A DNA stretch of 42,108 nt, from assembly GCA_000827495.1 (NCBI GenBank), contig KN817574.1:2812-44919 (forward strand), given 5' to 3'. Source of the stretch: Hypholoma sublateritium FD-334 SS-4. Lineage: Eukaryota; Basidiomycota; Agaricomycetes; Agaricales; Strophariaceae. The position numbers were made by a program, and so were the translations under genes. Shown one piece after another: positions 14,005 to 24,445 of the stretch. The stretch's first letter is position 1, and every line of letters starts with the position of its first letter. A model generated the notes under the pieces. It made no database searches, was not told the DNA's origin, and saw nothing but the letters and a program-made list of their open reading frames with translations.

Positions 14005-15251
14005 GAAGTAACGTTTGTAAATGTGGGTCCATTGCCGCAAGATGGAAATCGCCGTATTGTAATACCAGGACTTTATGACTGTCGGGCCATCTACGTTACC
14101 TACTCAATCGCCAGCTCGAGTCTTCCGATGAGATGCTGCCGACGCCACATTACGGAGAGATTCCTGTTTCATTTTCTTCTTTCTTTCTATTGGGTTTTTT
14201 CTCTCTACGAAGGTCCAGGAGCATGACGGGAGTAGTTTATCCTCGTTCTTTCTCTCTTGACATCTATGAGTTCTATACGACATTCATGTGGATACCTTAG
14301 CATCGATAATGATAGGCCAAACTGGGTTAATTGAAAAATTGTCTCCGAAGTGAGGCACGAATTGCGTCCGGCGTGTTCCTTTATCCACTTCTTGAGAGTA
14401 GGGGCGCAAAGCTGATGTGGAATGAAAGACTGACTAGATCCTCAAGAAATCATTACCTCGCTGCACTAGGCGTCAAATCCTTGCGAAATCCTGTCTCAAT
14501 TTGCATAAGCGAATGATGTCGGCGACTGGAGGAATCCAAGGAGTATTCAACGCACCGACCATATCAATGATGCGGCTTCTACTTCATCGATCATCGATCT
14601 TCAGACGCCAAGAGCTCGCGGGGATAGCGTAGAGTACACCGTATTCTCTAGCGCGACGGTTGTTTTCAGATTTCTGCGGTACTTAGCGCCTTTTGACTTG
14701 TCATTCAATAATCGCTTCCGGCCTTGATCTTCATGCGGTTTCTTAAGAGTACGTTAACGCGACATTTCGACGTGTCTCTACGATCAGAAGGCCTTCAGAT
14801 AAAATCAGTGCATTCTAATGGACGATACATTAGAATATCACTCAACGTTAGGCAGGACCCTATGCTGTAATTCGACACTTCAGCTTCAACAGTGATGAGC
14901 GAAACAAATGTTCATGTGTTTGGAACTAAGTACTTCCAAAATCTAACCGCATTTAAACAGAGGTCTGTAAAGACGTATCTTTTCGAAGGATATCTGTAAA
15001 TAAGGACAATCACCTCTGGCCGAGCGATTGGAGTCTGGCGAGGAATCGTCAACGTCGAGTCGAAGTTACGTAACAAGCAGGCTGACGTCGCAAAACGCTT
15101 CGACACGCTGCTCGGTCTTTTGAGCGAGAGGACTGAGGGGAGAAGTAAGCAATGGGGACGGAAAGTCTGGCTCTGTGCAAAGCAGCGTCAGTCAAATCAT
15201 GATAAAAGGATGATACTATTTATAAAATACAACATATAACATATCAGCGGC
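14005..15251. other. Intergenic, nothing recognised
   Basis: A T/C-rich tract (about 14158-14205) follows the membrane-protein stop and is probably its 3' flank. No frame longer than about 65 codons and no repeat or RNA gene is seen. This is also the far 3' side of the BTB gene that ends at 15252. Confidence 0.5.
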
Positions 15252-16391
15252 TCAGCGGGATTTCCAAATAACTGGCCAATGTTCACTTTTCGTTTGTTCC
15301 AGTTCCTCCCAGCCTTCTCCCAAGAAGTATCTCCCTAAATTATTCAAGATATAGGCCCTACCGTCTTGGCAGGCTTGCTTTGCTGTTTTATGACACTCGA
15401 CGCAGAATTCATGGTCGGCGTCCTTCTCCCAGTTGTCGAGTGCAATACATAGGTCTTGGCTCCCTATCTGCGTGAACACCTCGCCAAGGACGAGTGTACG
15501 TGCTGCGGTGCATCTGTGTCTGGTGGGACAACCTTTTGTTGGAATTATCGTCTCAGTTGGTTTTGCCCATCCAAAACTGCGCTCGACAACGTCCTTCCAC
15601 ATCGCTGAGCTCCCATAGGTTACGGATCTCACACTGTTATATGAAAGATTCGGGTGGGAAAGAAGAAATTCCGGCTGTATCGCGTAACAGATGTACATTC
15701 AGCACTTGGTATCTTTACAATGATTGGCATATGACTCACAATATTTGCGTCGACACTTACTGCGAGATAGTACGTGAAAGGGAGGATGCCCCATAACGCC
15801 ATTTCCTCACCAATGCAAGCAATATCTTCGAAATTACTCTCTATCCAGCTATGGAGTTCATCGGAAATGCAATCCGTAGAGTGGTCGGCATCGAGTTCTT
15901 GCGGGAACTGGTCTTCGAGACGCGTCAAGGCTTCCTGGAATATATCGTCGAGTTGGTACTTCTTCCCTAACCGCATCATACCCGCGAGCTTGCGCACATC
16001 GGGCCATTTTGTGGGGCTTTAATGGCATGATCAGTTGACAAAAAGGTTCAAGGTTCCGAGTCGTAGGAACTTACAGTGAACTTGGTTTATATATAAAAGA
16101 CAGAACACTGTCCCAATCGTCTGTCGTATCGCCAGACATGCAGACAGTCGGGCACCCATCGACCCAGTCGGATTTGTCGCCCTCAGGTTGCGGGACTTTG
16201 AACAGATCATCAAATACAGGCGAATAGTTTGCGAGTATCGAACGATGGACGCGGAATCGTGTGCTTTCGACTTGAAGGACTACGCTTCCATCGTCGAACC
16301 AGAACTTTTCAGAGCGGCGCGGGACCGTCGCTGGCTCACTTGCTGTGTCTCCTCGCTTTCGTTTCGCGGGAGGAGTAGATTCGTGTTCCAT
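15252..16391 (-). CDS. BTB/POZ domain protein, tandem copy 1
   Basis: Minus-strand exons 16391-16075, 16016-15740 and 15674-15252 give 338 residues. The BTB fold starts at FWFDDGSVVLQVESTRFRVH and continues through RSILANYSPVFDDLFKVPQP, DWVDGCPTVCMSGD and WDSVLSFIYKP. Exon 2 holds a helical part (KLAGMMRLGKKYQLDDIFQE). Exon 3 holds a C-terminal domain with C-x5-C (GCPTRHRCTAAR) and, 35 residues on, C-x2-C (EFCVECHK), then RAYILNNLGRYFLGEGWEEL. BTB domains mediate dimerisation and often recruit partners to cullin-3 or chromatin; which applies here is unknown. There is no Kelch, MATH or DNA-binding domain. The start aligns with the Met of the other copies. The introns are 58 nt (phase 2) and 65 nt (phase 0), the same positions and phases as in the three paralogues. 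Confidence 0.85.
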
Positions 16392-16818
16392 TTGGTGAGC
16401 TGTAGCGTAGGAGTCGTAGGAGTAGAACGAAGTTGAATCACCGAAGAGGTAAAATTACCAAGCTGAGCTGAAGGTTCTGTTATTAGTACACAAACGTCAA
16501 CAACGGCCCGGGCGCAAAGTGGCCTGTGGAAAACTTTGAAAACTTGCTCGAGACACGCGTTTCGACGCGCCCTGAAAGGCCTGAACGCGTTAGGACGCGT
16601 ATAACAACATATTGGCACCTATATGGCCTTCTCGCAATACGACGAACATTATACAAACGTGTACCGGTATCCCAGGTTGTAATACTCAGATCTAGAGGGC
16701 TCGCGCAAAGACTCGGGGCGTCTCGAGAAGCCGCGTCACTTGACATGAAATTGTAATACTGCTTTTGACACACTTTACTTATAGTTACAATCGACTTCCA
16801 ACATAACAGTGGCTCAGC
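16392..16818. other. Short intergenic between BTB copies 1 and 2
   Basis: This is the promoter of copy 1 on the minus strand and the 3' flank of copy 2. It contains the shared upstream element at 16488-16502. The 16550-16600 part is rich in ACGCGT-type words. No gene is seen. Confidence 0.55.
16488..16502 (-). promoter_or_regulatory. Shared BTB upstream element, copy 1
   Basis: Plus-strand ACACAAACGTCAACA (TGTTGACGTTTGTGT on the coding strand) ends 97 bp upstream of the ATG at 16391. The same 15-mer with two variable positions lies upstream of all four BTB genes in the window. As DNA it is conserved even though the reading frame through it is not, so a protein-coding reason is unlikely. A role as a transcription-factor site is inference. 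Confidence 0.55.
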
Positions 16819-17943
16819 TCAGCGAGGCTCCCAAATGGAAGGCCAAAGATCACTCTTCGTGTCCTCCAGTTTCTCCCAGTTGTCTCCGAAGAAGTATCTC
16901 GCTAAATTATTCCAGATATAGGCCCTAGCGCCTTGGTGTCCTTTCTGTATTGCTTTAAGACACTCAGCGCAGAATTGGAGGTCGGCGCTCTTCCGAGTCA
17001 TGTAGTAGGGAGCAAGCGCTATTCCCACGTCTTGGCTTCTTACGTACATGAAAGCGTCAACGAAGCCGAATGTACGTGATAACATGCACCTATCTCTGGA
17101 GAGACAAAGATCTGTTGGGATCATCCTACCCAGTGGCTCCATCCATATGAAACTGTAATTGACAATGTCCTCCCACATCACAGAGGTACCAGAGGCGATA
17201 GATCTTAGAGTGTTGGGTGAGAGATTTCGATAACGAAGGAAGAGTGCCGGCTGCATGACATGATAGATAAGCGCTTGCCTGTCTACAAAGGGTGATATAT
17301 GACTCACTGTGCTTTCATATCTTGCTGCCACATAGTACGTGATAGGGAGGATGCTCCATAATGCCATTTCCTCTCCAAGACGAGTGATAACTTGGAAATG
17401 GGTCGATATCCATTCATGGAATTCGGTGCCACTTCCATCATAAGTCATAACGTCAAGGGCGTGAAGATTCTTAGGGTACTGGGCTTTGAGCCGTGTCAGG
17501 GCCTCCTCGAATATATCGTCCATCTGGTATTTCTTTCCCAGCCGCATCATACTCGCAAGTTTGCTCACGTCGGGCCACTTCAAAGATCTGGAAAGCATCA
17601 TCAGTCGAGTAAAAGACTCTGCAAGTTTTGTAGAAGCTTACAGTAAACTCGGCGTATATATAAAAGACAGGACGCTGTCCCAATCTTCTGTGGTATCGCC
17701 ATACATGTAGACAGTCGGGCATCCATCGACCCAGCCGGATTCGTCGCCTTCGGGCTGCGGGACCTTGAACAGGTCATCGAATACAGACGAATATTTTGCA
17801 AGGATCGAACGATGGACGCGGAATTGAGTGCTTTCGACTTGAAGGACTACGCTTCCGTCGTCGAACCAGAATTTCTCAGAGTGGCGCGCGACCGGCTCAC
17901 TCCCCAAGTCTTCGCGCTGTCGTTTCGCGGAACTGCGCTCCAT
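16819..17943 (-). CDS. BTB/POZ domain protein, tandem copy 2
   Basis: Minus-strand exons 17943-17642, 17587-17308 and 17250-16819 give 337 residues. I chose the Met at 17943 (MERSSAKRQRED) because it aligns with the other copies; an in-frame Met at 18039 exists, but the residues between have no counterpart. The BTB part has FWFDDGSVVLQVESTQFRVH, RSILAKYSSVFDDLFKVPQP and WVDGCPTVYMYGD. The C-terminal cysteines are C-x5-C (LCLSRDRC) and C-x2-C (FCAEC) 38 residues later, three more than in copy 1. Intron 2 is 57 nt, shorter than in copies 1 and 3, though the CAG|CCG acceptor context is the same. Copies 1 and 2 look closest to each other in the BTB part. The shared upstream element is 132 bp from this ATG. 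Confidence 0.84.
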
Positions 17944-18939
17944 GGTGGCAAGTTGAAAAGTAGGAGCCGTATTAGAAGGAGTCAGAGCAAAGCCACCAGT
18001 GGCAATATTATTGAAGGTGAACCAAAGCCGCACTTGCATTTAAGTATTGAGTTTTTTGGAGTTGAAGTCCCGCTACACAAAGGTCAACAACGGTCTACAT
18101 TGTACAACGGTGGACAATGGTGTTATGCTCAAAACGGCCAGATTGTGGCCTGTCGTTGGTGGCCTGATAGCAACCTAATAGCGAAAACTTGCTGAACACG
18201 TGTGTTGCTCGCGTTGAACAGTATACCCGGGCCCACTGGCATCTTAATGATGATGTACTACATTTAGCGTTGGCGGATTCCTCGCGGCAGGTTTTTGTTT
18301 TTTGTTTTGCCTTGCGCCCTAAATTCGCACACGCCAATTCCCAAATTGGGATGAGTTCTCGTCGAAATACTCAGCTTTCCCCAAGACCAAATGTCTTCAA
18401 AAATGGTTTAGAAAGTGGTACTTTATCTTCTGAAAAGTCAATATTTCCAACAAGTTATATCGTTATGTGCTCACCGGCCGGAGTGAATTGACTTAGAGTT
18501 GATACAAGGTGGAGTAAGTATGTTCTCATGTCAAAAGTAAGTCAAAATAATGTACTTTGCTATTTTTTTAGACATAAATGTTACTTTTTAAGAGACATCG
18601 GAACATTGAAAATGTATCAAATCTCCTTACACTTGGCCACTGCTAGGGAAAATATTTCGCGCGATGTGTATGCTAAAAATAGACACGAACGCAAAAATGT
18701 TTCAAGAAAGTCGACATAAAGATTTGGGAATGTCAATTTGATGTTGGACAAGTTTGACATGATGTTCAGCCCTTAGTTATAGAATATTTATGTTTATATC
18801 TCCATCCCCGCTCCGAAAGTAATCCAAAGGGGTCTCCAACGCACTTATTGCTCACCGTGAGAACCATTTTCCCGAAACCGCGTCAGTTAACCAGGAAATA
18901 ACTCTACTTTTGACGTACATTCCACAACACAGCAATCTC
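17944..18939. other. Intergenic between BTB copies 2 and 3, AT-rich
   Basis: The left part is the copy 2 promoter with the shared element at 18075-18089. From about 18300 to 18930 the sequence is AT-rich and without credible frames. At about 18930 base composition turns sharply GC-rich as copy 3 begins. Confidence 0.5.
18075..18089 (-). promoter_or_regulatory. Shared BTB upstream element, copy 2
   Basis: Plus-strand ACACAAAGGTCAACA lies 132 bp upstream of the ATG at 17943. As in copy 1 it is followed by ACGG on the plus strand. It differs from the copy 1 element at one position. Confidence 0.55.
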
Positions 18940-20116
18940 TCAGCGTGGCCTCCAAATAGCCGGCAACACATCGCTCTTCGTGTCCTCCAGCTTCTCCCAA
19001 TTATCCCCTAAGAAATACCGCGCGAGGTGATCCCAGATATACGCCCGCCCGCCCTCGCACGCCGTCTGCGCCGCCCTCAGGCACTCCGCGCAGAACTCGC
19101 ACCCCGCGCCGCGCTTCCACACATCAAGCGCGATGCCCGCGTCCTGCTTCCCGACCTTCGCGCACACCTCCGCGAGCGCGAGCGTGCGCGCGGCGGTGCA
19201 CTTGGGCTTCGACGCGCAGGAGATGGTGGGGATCGTCAGCTCGGTGGGCTTCGTCCACCTGAAGCTGCGGCTGACGACGTCGTCCCATATCGCGGCGGTG
19301 CCGTGGGCTACGGAGCGCATGCTGTTCGGCGAGAGGTTTCGGTAGTAGAGGATGAACGACGGCTGTATCGCACGATACATATGATCAGCTCGCGCGCTCA
19401 GTGCGCCGGGACGAGTGATAGACTTACAATATTCTCCTCATAGCTCGCCGCCATATAATACGCAACAGGCAGAATACTCCACAGCCCCATCTCCTCCCCA
19501 AGGCGCGTAATAACCTGGAAATACTTCGATATCCACTCGCACAGCTCCATATTCCCCCCGGCCGTCATCGCATCGCGCGCCGCGAGCGTCCGGGGGAACT
19601 GCGCCCGGAGCCGCGCCAGCGCCTCCGCGAAAATATCGTCGATCTGGTACTTCTTCCCGAGGCGCATCATCCCCGCGAGCCGGCCTACGTCGGGCCACTT
19701 CAGCGCGCTAACACACACACAGTAACAGTTAAAGTCCCATCAGCTCAACAAAAAATCCCCGCGCGCGGGGCGCAGATAACTTGAAGTACGCACAGCGAAC
19801 TCGGCTTGTATATAAACCCCAGCACACTCTCCCAGTCCCTCGTCGTATCGCCCGCCATGCACACAGTCGGACACCCGTCGACCCACCCGGATCTATCGCC
19901 CTCCGGCTGCGGGACCCGAAATAAATCATTAAAGACCGGCGAGTAGCTCGCGAGGATCGAGCGATGCACGCGGTACTGCACGCTCTCGACTTGAAGCACG
20001 ACGCTGCCATCGTCGAACCAGAACTTTTCAGAGCGGCGCGCGACCGTCATCGACTCATTTTCTAAGGCGTCGCGCTTTCGGTTCGTCGATGGAGAGGATT
20101 CGCGTTCCTTGTCCAT
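18940..20116 (-). CDS. BTB/POZ domain protein, tandem copy 3 (GC-rich)
   Basis: Minus-strand exons 20116-19794, 19707-19428 and 19362-18940 give 341 residues from the Met in MDKERESSPSTNRKRD. Upstream in-frame Mets (20203, 20269) exist, but the longest form would start inside the shared upstream element, so I prefer 20116. BTB: FWFDDGSVVLQVESVQYRVH, RSILASYSPVFNDLFRVPQP, GWVDGCPTVCMAGD. The C-terminal C-x5-C (SCASKPKC) and C-x2-C (FCAEC) are 35 residues apart. Intron 1 (86 nt) has a weak donor GTGCGT; intron 2 is 65 nt. Exons 2 and 3 are far richer in GC, mainly at third positions, than in copies 1 and 2. That makes this copy look like a resident of the GC-rich block to its right rather than of the AT-rich side. 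Confidence 0.84.
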
Positions 20117-21035
20117 GTGGTCTTTTTGCGATATAAGTGCAGTACAAAGAGCTTGGATGACGAAATTACGGTCTTGAGTTGACGAAAAGTTGTTCGAATT
20201 CATATTTGAATGAGACAAGACTGGGAGTCTCAGCGCTTGGGCCGCTGCTAGGTACACAAATGTCAACATATTGACATAGCGTAGTTGGCGGTGAGCTGGG
20301 AGTCAGTAAAATCGAACCAAGACGTTGGCAAGCGAAACTCCTCGTTATCGAACCTCAGCGAGAATAAAAACAATTTGAGCCTTAATACCACCACCGTAAA
20401 AGAAAAAATACCCGCAGGCGAATCAGGCATACTTGTACATTAACGACTATACTTACAACAATGGGAACAGCAATGGTGTAAAGTAGTACATCAATTCATG
20501 ACGAAGCGCGCGAAACAAAGAAGCATCGGTGTCGAGAAAGGAAACGAAGGCATAGCCAGTCCGGGCCCCAGAGCAAGCCAGACGAAGATAAAGCAATAAG
20601 TACTAGAGGCGGGTATGGAGGCACCGTATAGCATCGATATAACAAGGTATCAAGTCAGTAAACACGGCAGCGACGAAGGCATAACCAGCAAAACCACAAT
20701 TAATCATCGGAGAGGAGAGGGGAGAGGCGCGATCGACGTTGGAGCGTGCTCACTGCTGTAAGCACGGTCGGCGTGATCGACAATAAAAATAAGGATAGAC
20801 ATATCGTAATCGAGCAGTGTACCGGGGGACCACGATGCGGACAGCTGAAGTAGAGAACAAGACTGCGAAGCAGGGAACGATAGGACGAGACAAGCAAGGA
20901 GAAATAGACATCAACCATGCGTATATGCGCTCGGTCTCAGTGATTATCTGGGTTCCACAAACAAGGCGGGGTAAGTACGGCGAAACCCTCGATGGCGATA
21001 GCATACCTCTAGCTCGCCCACAGTGGAAGACGCAT
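20117..21035. other. Intergenic between BTB copy 3 and the HMG gene
   Basis: The left 160 bp are the copy 3 promoter, with the shared element at 20254-20268. The remainder is probably the 3' flank of the HMG-box gene. Short frames occur but none looks like protein. Confidence 0.5.
20254..20268 (-). promoter_or_regulatory. Shared BTB upstream element, copy 3
   Basis: Plus-strand ACACAAATGTCAACA lies 138 bp upstream of the ATG at 20116. Here the element happens to read as an open frame (ATG TTG ACA TTT GTG), which creates a false longer start for the gene. Confidence 0.55.
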
Positions 21036-21671
21036 CTAGTCCTCCTCGTCGCTGGCGTCCTCTTCAGCCGCGTCGCTGCTCTCCTCCTTCTTCGCGGCGG
21101 CCTTCTTGCGGGGCGCCTTGGCCTTGGGCTCTTTAGCTGCTTTCGGCTCCTTGGGGGCTTTGGGCTCCTTCGGCTCCTTGGGTTTGCGCGTCTTCGCGTC
21201 CTGCCCGCGGTTGGGGTTCTCAGGCGCATCCTTCCACATCGCGGCGATCTAATATGTCAAGGCGGTGAGCGACGACGCGGGGGCGACGATACGGGCGCGA
21301 TAGAGGCAGACTTACGTGGGACATGGCCTCCTTGGCGCGGCCGGGGTTCTCCTCGTTCCACTTCTTCATGTGCTCCTTGCAGAACACCTGGTACGCGGTC
21401 GGCGCGCGCTTGGGCTTCTCCGCGCCGTCGACGGGGTCTGCAGACAGCGGCGATTAGCATGCAGGGCGGAGGGCGCATACATGCGCGCGGGGGGGCGCGC
21501 ATATATGCGCCGTCGAGGCCGGACCCGACTTGCCTGCCTTCTTCGTGCGCGTCCTCGCGTTGGCGGTCTTCGTCGCCGCCTTGGTCTTGGTCTCTGCAGA
21601 TAACAAACAAACAGTGAGCACACCCTCTACACCCGCGCGGCGCATCGCTCACCGGTAGCAGTCTTGGCCAT
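21036..21671 (-). CDS. HMG-box protein with Lys-rich repeats and acidic tail
   Basis: Minus-strand exons 21671-21653, 21593-21534, 21437-21316 and 21248-21036 give 137 residues. The N-terminus is Lys/Thr-rich. Residues about 34-83 form a short HMG-type box: KPKRAPTAYQVFCKEHMKKW, ENPGRAKEAMSHIAAMWKDA, PENPNRG. It lacks most of the third helix of a full HMG box and resembles the compact plant YABBY-like version. Residues 90-118 are KEPK/KAPK repeats like a histone H1 tail, and residues 120-137 are acidic (EESSDAAEEDASDEED). A nuclear DNA-bending or chromatin role is the family expectation. Intron 2 (21438-21533) uses a GC donor (AG|GCAAGT), needed to keep phase. It also contains a 17-bp inverted repeat. 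The gene is divergent from the glycoprotein gene at 22083. Confidence 0.85.
21472..21511 (-). repeat. Inverted repeat inside the GC-AG intron
   Basis: GGCGCATACATGCGCGC (21472-21488) and GCGCGCATATATGCGCC (21495-21511) pair over 17 bp with one mismatch and a six-G (plus strand) loop. It lies wholly within the 96-nt intron 2, between the GC donor and the acceptor, so the transcript could fold into a strong hairpin that shortens the distance between splice sites. Confidence 0.75.
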
Positions 21672-22082
21672 GGCAAATGTGGTGTGGTGAGGGGGGGAGG
21701 AAAGGAAGGGGATGGTATGTGGTGGGGGGAGAGAGGTTGAATGATCAACAACAATCAGTGACACCGCTGATAATTCCCGCGTGCGAGCTGGCCTTGAAAT
21801 TTTCCAAAACGCGAACCCGCGTTTGTTGATCTCCCAGCACGTGGAGGCGTCATGTGCATGGTCCGTGCGTGGCGCGCGATTACATAACGCCGCGGGTGCG
21901 AAGGTGCGCATGCGCAGCGCCGGCGCGCCGGCGCGGGGCTGCGGGCCATTGAAAGGCCGCCTCGCGCCAAGGGCGATTGGTATTTCGTGCATTTTTGGGA
22001 TCGGCGCAGGCGCGCTTTTTTATGAGCCTGCAGCGCCATATTTTTTTTGCTTCCCTACTACCCCGTTCTTTGCACAGACAGT
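21672..22082. promoter_or_regulatory. Bidirectional promoter with GC-rich palindromes
   Basis: This 411-bp interval separates two divergent starts. It contains TGCGCATGCGCA (21905-21916), a perfect 12-bp palindrome, immediately followed by GCGCCGGCGCGCCGGCGC (21917-21934), a perfect 18-bp palindrome. An inverted CCAAT box (ATTGG) is near 21977. The palindromes could bind a dimeric factor serving both genes; I know of no fungal factor with this exact site. Confidence 0.5.
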
Positions 22083-23503
22083 ATGTCCCCCACCGCTCTT
22101 TTCCGTATTTTTGCCCTCGCCGCGGCTGCAGGCTCGGCCGCAGCGCAGGTCACCTCGTCTGCGTCTGCTACTGCGACCGCGACGAACACGATGTCGACGT
22201 ACCCCGCGACCCCCCTGGCGTCGAAGACGTTCACGTACCCCTCGGGCATCGTGCGTCCAAATTTTATGCTGATGCGAATTGTGCGCTTATTTTTACTGGA
22301 TGTAAAAGCCCTACCAAGTCGACACCGACACCAACCTCATCCGCGGTGTGCAGAAGGGGTACAACCTCTGCAACTCCACCACGGAGACTCAGGAGTCCCT
22401 CTGCCAAACATCGTTCTTCACCTCTCTTGACGGTACCGATCAAACCCCACCCCCCTCACGCGCTCTATTGCTCACAATTCCCCCGCGCACAGATTTCTGC
22501 CTCTGGGCACCGCCAGACGCCAACTCCACCGTCGCGGACACGGAGGGCGAGATGGTCGCCTGGTGCTCGAAGCCGGGCTACGGCACGCGTCTCATCCCCG
22601 CGGGCACGCTCACGGGGCTGCAGTTCCTCAAGACGCCCGACTACATCCAGATCGTCGGCTTCATGGACCAGACGCAGATCAATATGGCGTCAGGCGACTA
22701 CGGCGGCGAGATGGACCCACACGGTGCTGATCTGGTAAGTCCTACGTCTATTTTTGCCTGTGGCGCCTCTTGCCATCGCGGGCTTTCCCCTTTCAGGGGC
22801 TGGACACCTGGGGTATTTTTAAATTGATGCGCTGACGCTAATCACTCCTCATTTTTAGCGCGGAAACCCCATGGGCGGTATCATGTTCTCCCAAGCCTGG
22901 AACAGCTCCTGGGAGCAGGTAATCGAGTGGACAAAGTACGCACCCAATCTCCCTCCCCCCACCCAACCCTAACCCCCGCCCAGCTTCATGGGCTCCAACT
23001 CCTTCTGCCTGAAGGCATGCGACCCCGCCGGCGCGAACGCCGCCTCGTACTGCCAGCACATCTACGACCGCATCGGGTGCGCGTACAACGCGCCCAACGC
23101 CGCGCAGGACCTCGTCTTCGAGGCGTGCGACGCGGACAACGCCGACTTCCCTGGGGTGTACACGGACACCGCCGGCGCGGTCGTCACGTACACGCAGCCC
23201 GCGGAGAGCCTCGGCGCGATCACGACGATGCCGTACACCGCGACGGTCCCCGCGTCGAGCAACTGCGTGACGTACACCAGCTCCGTGCTCTTCTCCGCGC
23301 TCGCGTCCGTCACCGCCTCTGCGTCGGGGTCCGCCGCTGCGTCCACCGGCACCGCGAAGGCGTCGAGCAGCACGGCGAAGGCGAGCACGACGGGCACGTC
23401 GGCGTCTGCGAGCAGCACGGCGTCGAGCGGCGCCGACGCCCTCGTCGTGTCCGGCGCCGCGTCGCTCATGGGCGTCGTCTTCGCGGGCCTGTTCCTCGCT
23501 TAA
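22083..23503 (+). CDS. Secreted GPI-type glycoprotein, 'macrofage activating glycoprotein' family, copy 1
   Basis: Exons 22083-22250, 22309-22432, 22493-22734, 22859-22935 and 22984-23503 give 376 residues. A signal peptide (MSPTALFRIFALAAAAGSAA) is followed by a Ser/Thr-rich start, then conserved stretches YQVDTDTNLIRGVQKGYNLC, DFCLWAPP, VAWCSKPGYGTRLIPAGTL, DYIQIVGFMDQTQI, GGEMDPHGADLRGNPMGG and FMGSNSFCLKACDP. The tail is Ser/Thr/Ala-rich and ends in a hydrophobic segment (SLMGVVFAGLFLA), typical of a GPI anchor signal. I recognise the family under the database label 'macrofage activating glycoprotein'; its real role in fungi, presumably at the cell wall or surface, is unknown to me. Intron 3 is 124 nt, unusually long here. 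Copy 2 lies 0.9 kb downstream on the same strand. Confidence 0.85.
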
Positions 23504-24445
23504 CCGTCGCCTCCCCGCGCCTCCCCTGGAGGCGGGGCGCAATTACTTACTCACCGGACTTTAATCTATTCTACACGGACCATGCTGGACGGCACCTCTT
23601 ACTCACTCGCCCATCTACACTAGCTATCTTCATAAATATCAGCATACTCTCAGTCGTTTTAATCGATGCTTACGCTTTATGTGGACACAGGTGCGGGACG
23701 TTGAGAGAGGAACGAGTCTGGTAAATGAAATGACCTCGTCTGATATGTGGTGCGCAGTGGCTTGTACTCCTTGCTGCGTATGTCCTTTCTCCCTTGGCTC
23801 ACTGGGCTATCGGTCCCAGACTCGCAACTCCTATTTCCTCCTGCACCCCTCCAGTCCCAAGCGCTCTCGTCCAGCAGCTCAGCATCTCTCAGCGCTAAGT
23901 CATGAACTGGATTTGGATGCCCAGTGCTTAGCGCCCAGAGAGGCGGTGCACATCAAGACTGCTTGGGATTCAAGTCAGGTCTTGGCGCACAAGCCCAACA
24001 GCAGCGCTCCGAATGTCTATTTCTCCTGGCCTTCTCAAGGGCGTCTGCTGATTTCTCTTCACGCACAACGAACGAATTCAGACAGACTGGTGACTCCATT
24101 CAAATGTCAAGGTAAGAGAGGAAGCGTGTTCCAAGCCCATCCATCCTCAGGATATCCAAGCCCGCATACACTTGGCTTGTCTCTCATCACCCGGAATCAC
24201 ATTCGTGCATCAGACCAGCCAACGCAAGTTGGCGCATAGCGCGGCATGCGAGCAGTGCGCCGCGTGCGCTGGGCGTGCGCCTCCCCGAGCACAAGACCAC
24301 GCACGATCCTGTACCCACCATCTCCCCATCCATCCTACCCCCGCTCCCCTCCCCCACCACCTCGCCCTGCCGCCCCATCCCACTCCACTCCCTTGTTCTC
24401 GCCATTAATCTAGCATATACTCTCCCTCCAATACCCAATACCCAA
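23504..24445. other. Intergenic between the two glycoprotein genes
   Basis: It is occupied by the 3' flank of copy 1 and the promoter of copy 2. The last 150 bp are a C-rich tract (CCCCATCC, CCCACTCC words) next to the copy 2 start. The long open frame at 23679-24239 has no protein-like features and I do not accept it. Confidence 0.5.

Noticed and set aside
18075..20268. BTB upstream element as a conserved peptide (LTFVY)
   Set aside because: The frame is closed or follows stops in copies 1 and 2 and changes a residue in copy 4, so conservation is better explained at the DNA level.
20817..21617. 266-codon plus-strand frame over the HMG-box gene
   Set aside because: It is the antisense of the Lys-rich HMG gene, giving Leu/Arg/Gly-rich sequence with no domain.
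22838..23542. Long minus-strand open frame over the first glycoprotein gene
   Set aside because: Arg/Gly/Ala-rich shadow of a GC-rich real gene; the plus strand has splice sites, signal peptide and family motifs.
23679..24239. 186-codon open frame between the glycoprotein genes
   Set aside because: No domain, no plausible start context, composition like spacer; likely chance in GC-rich DNA.
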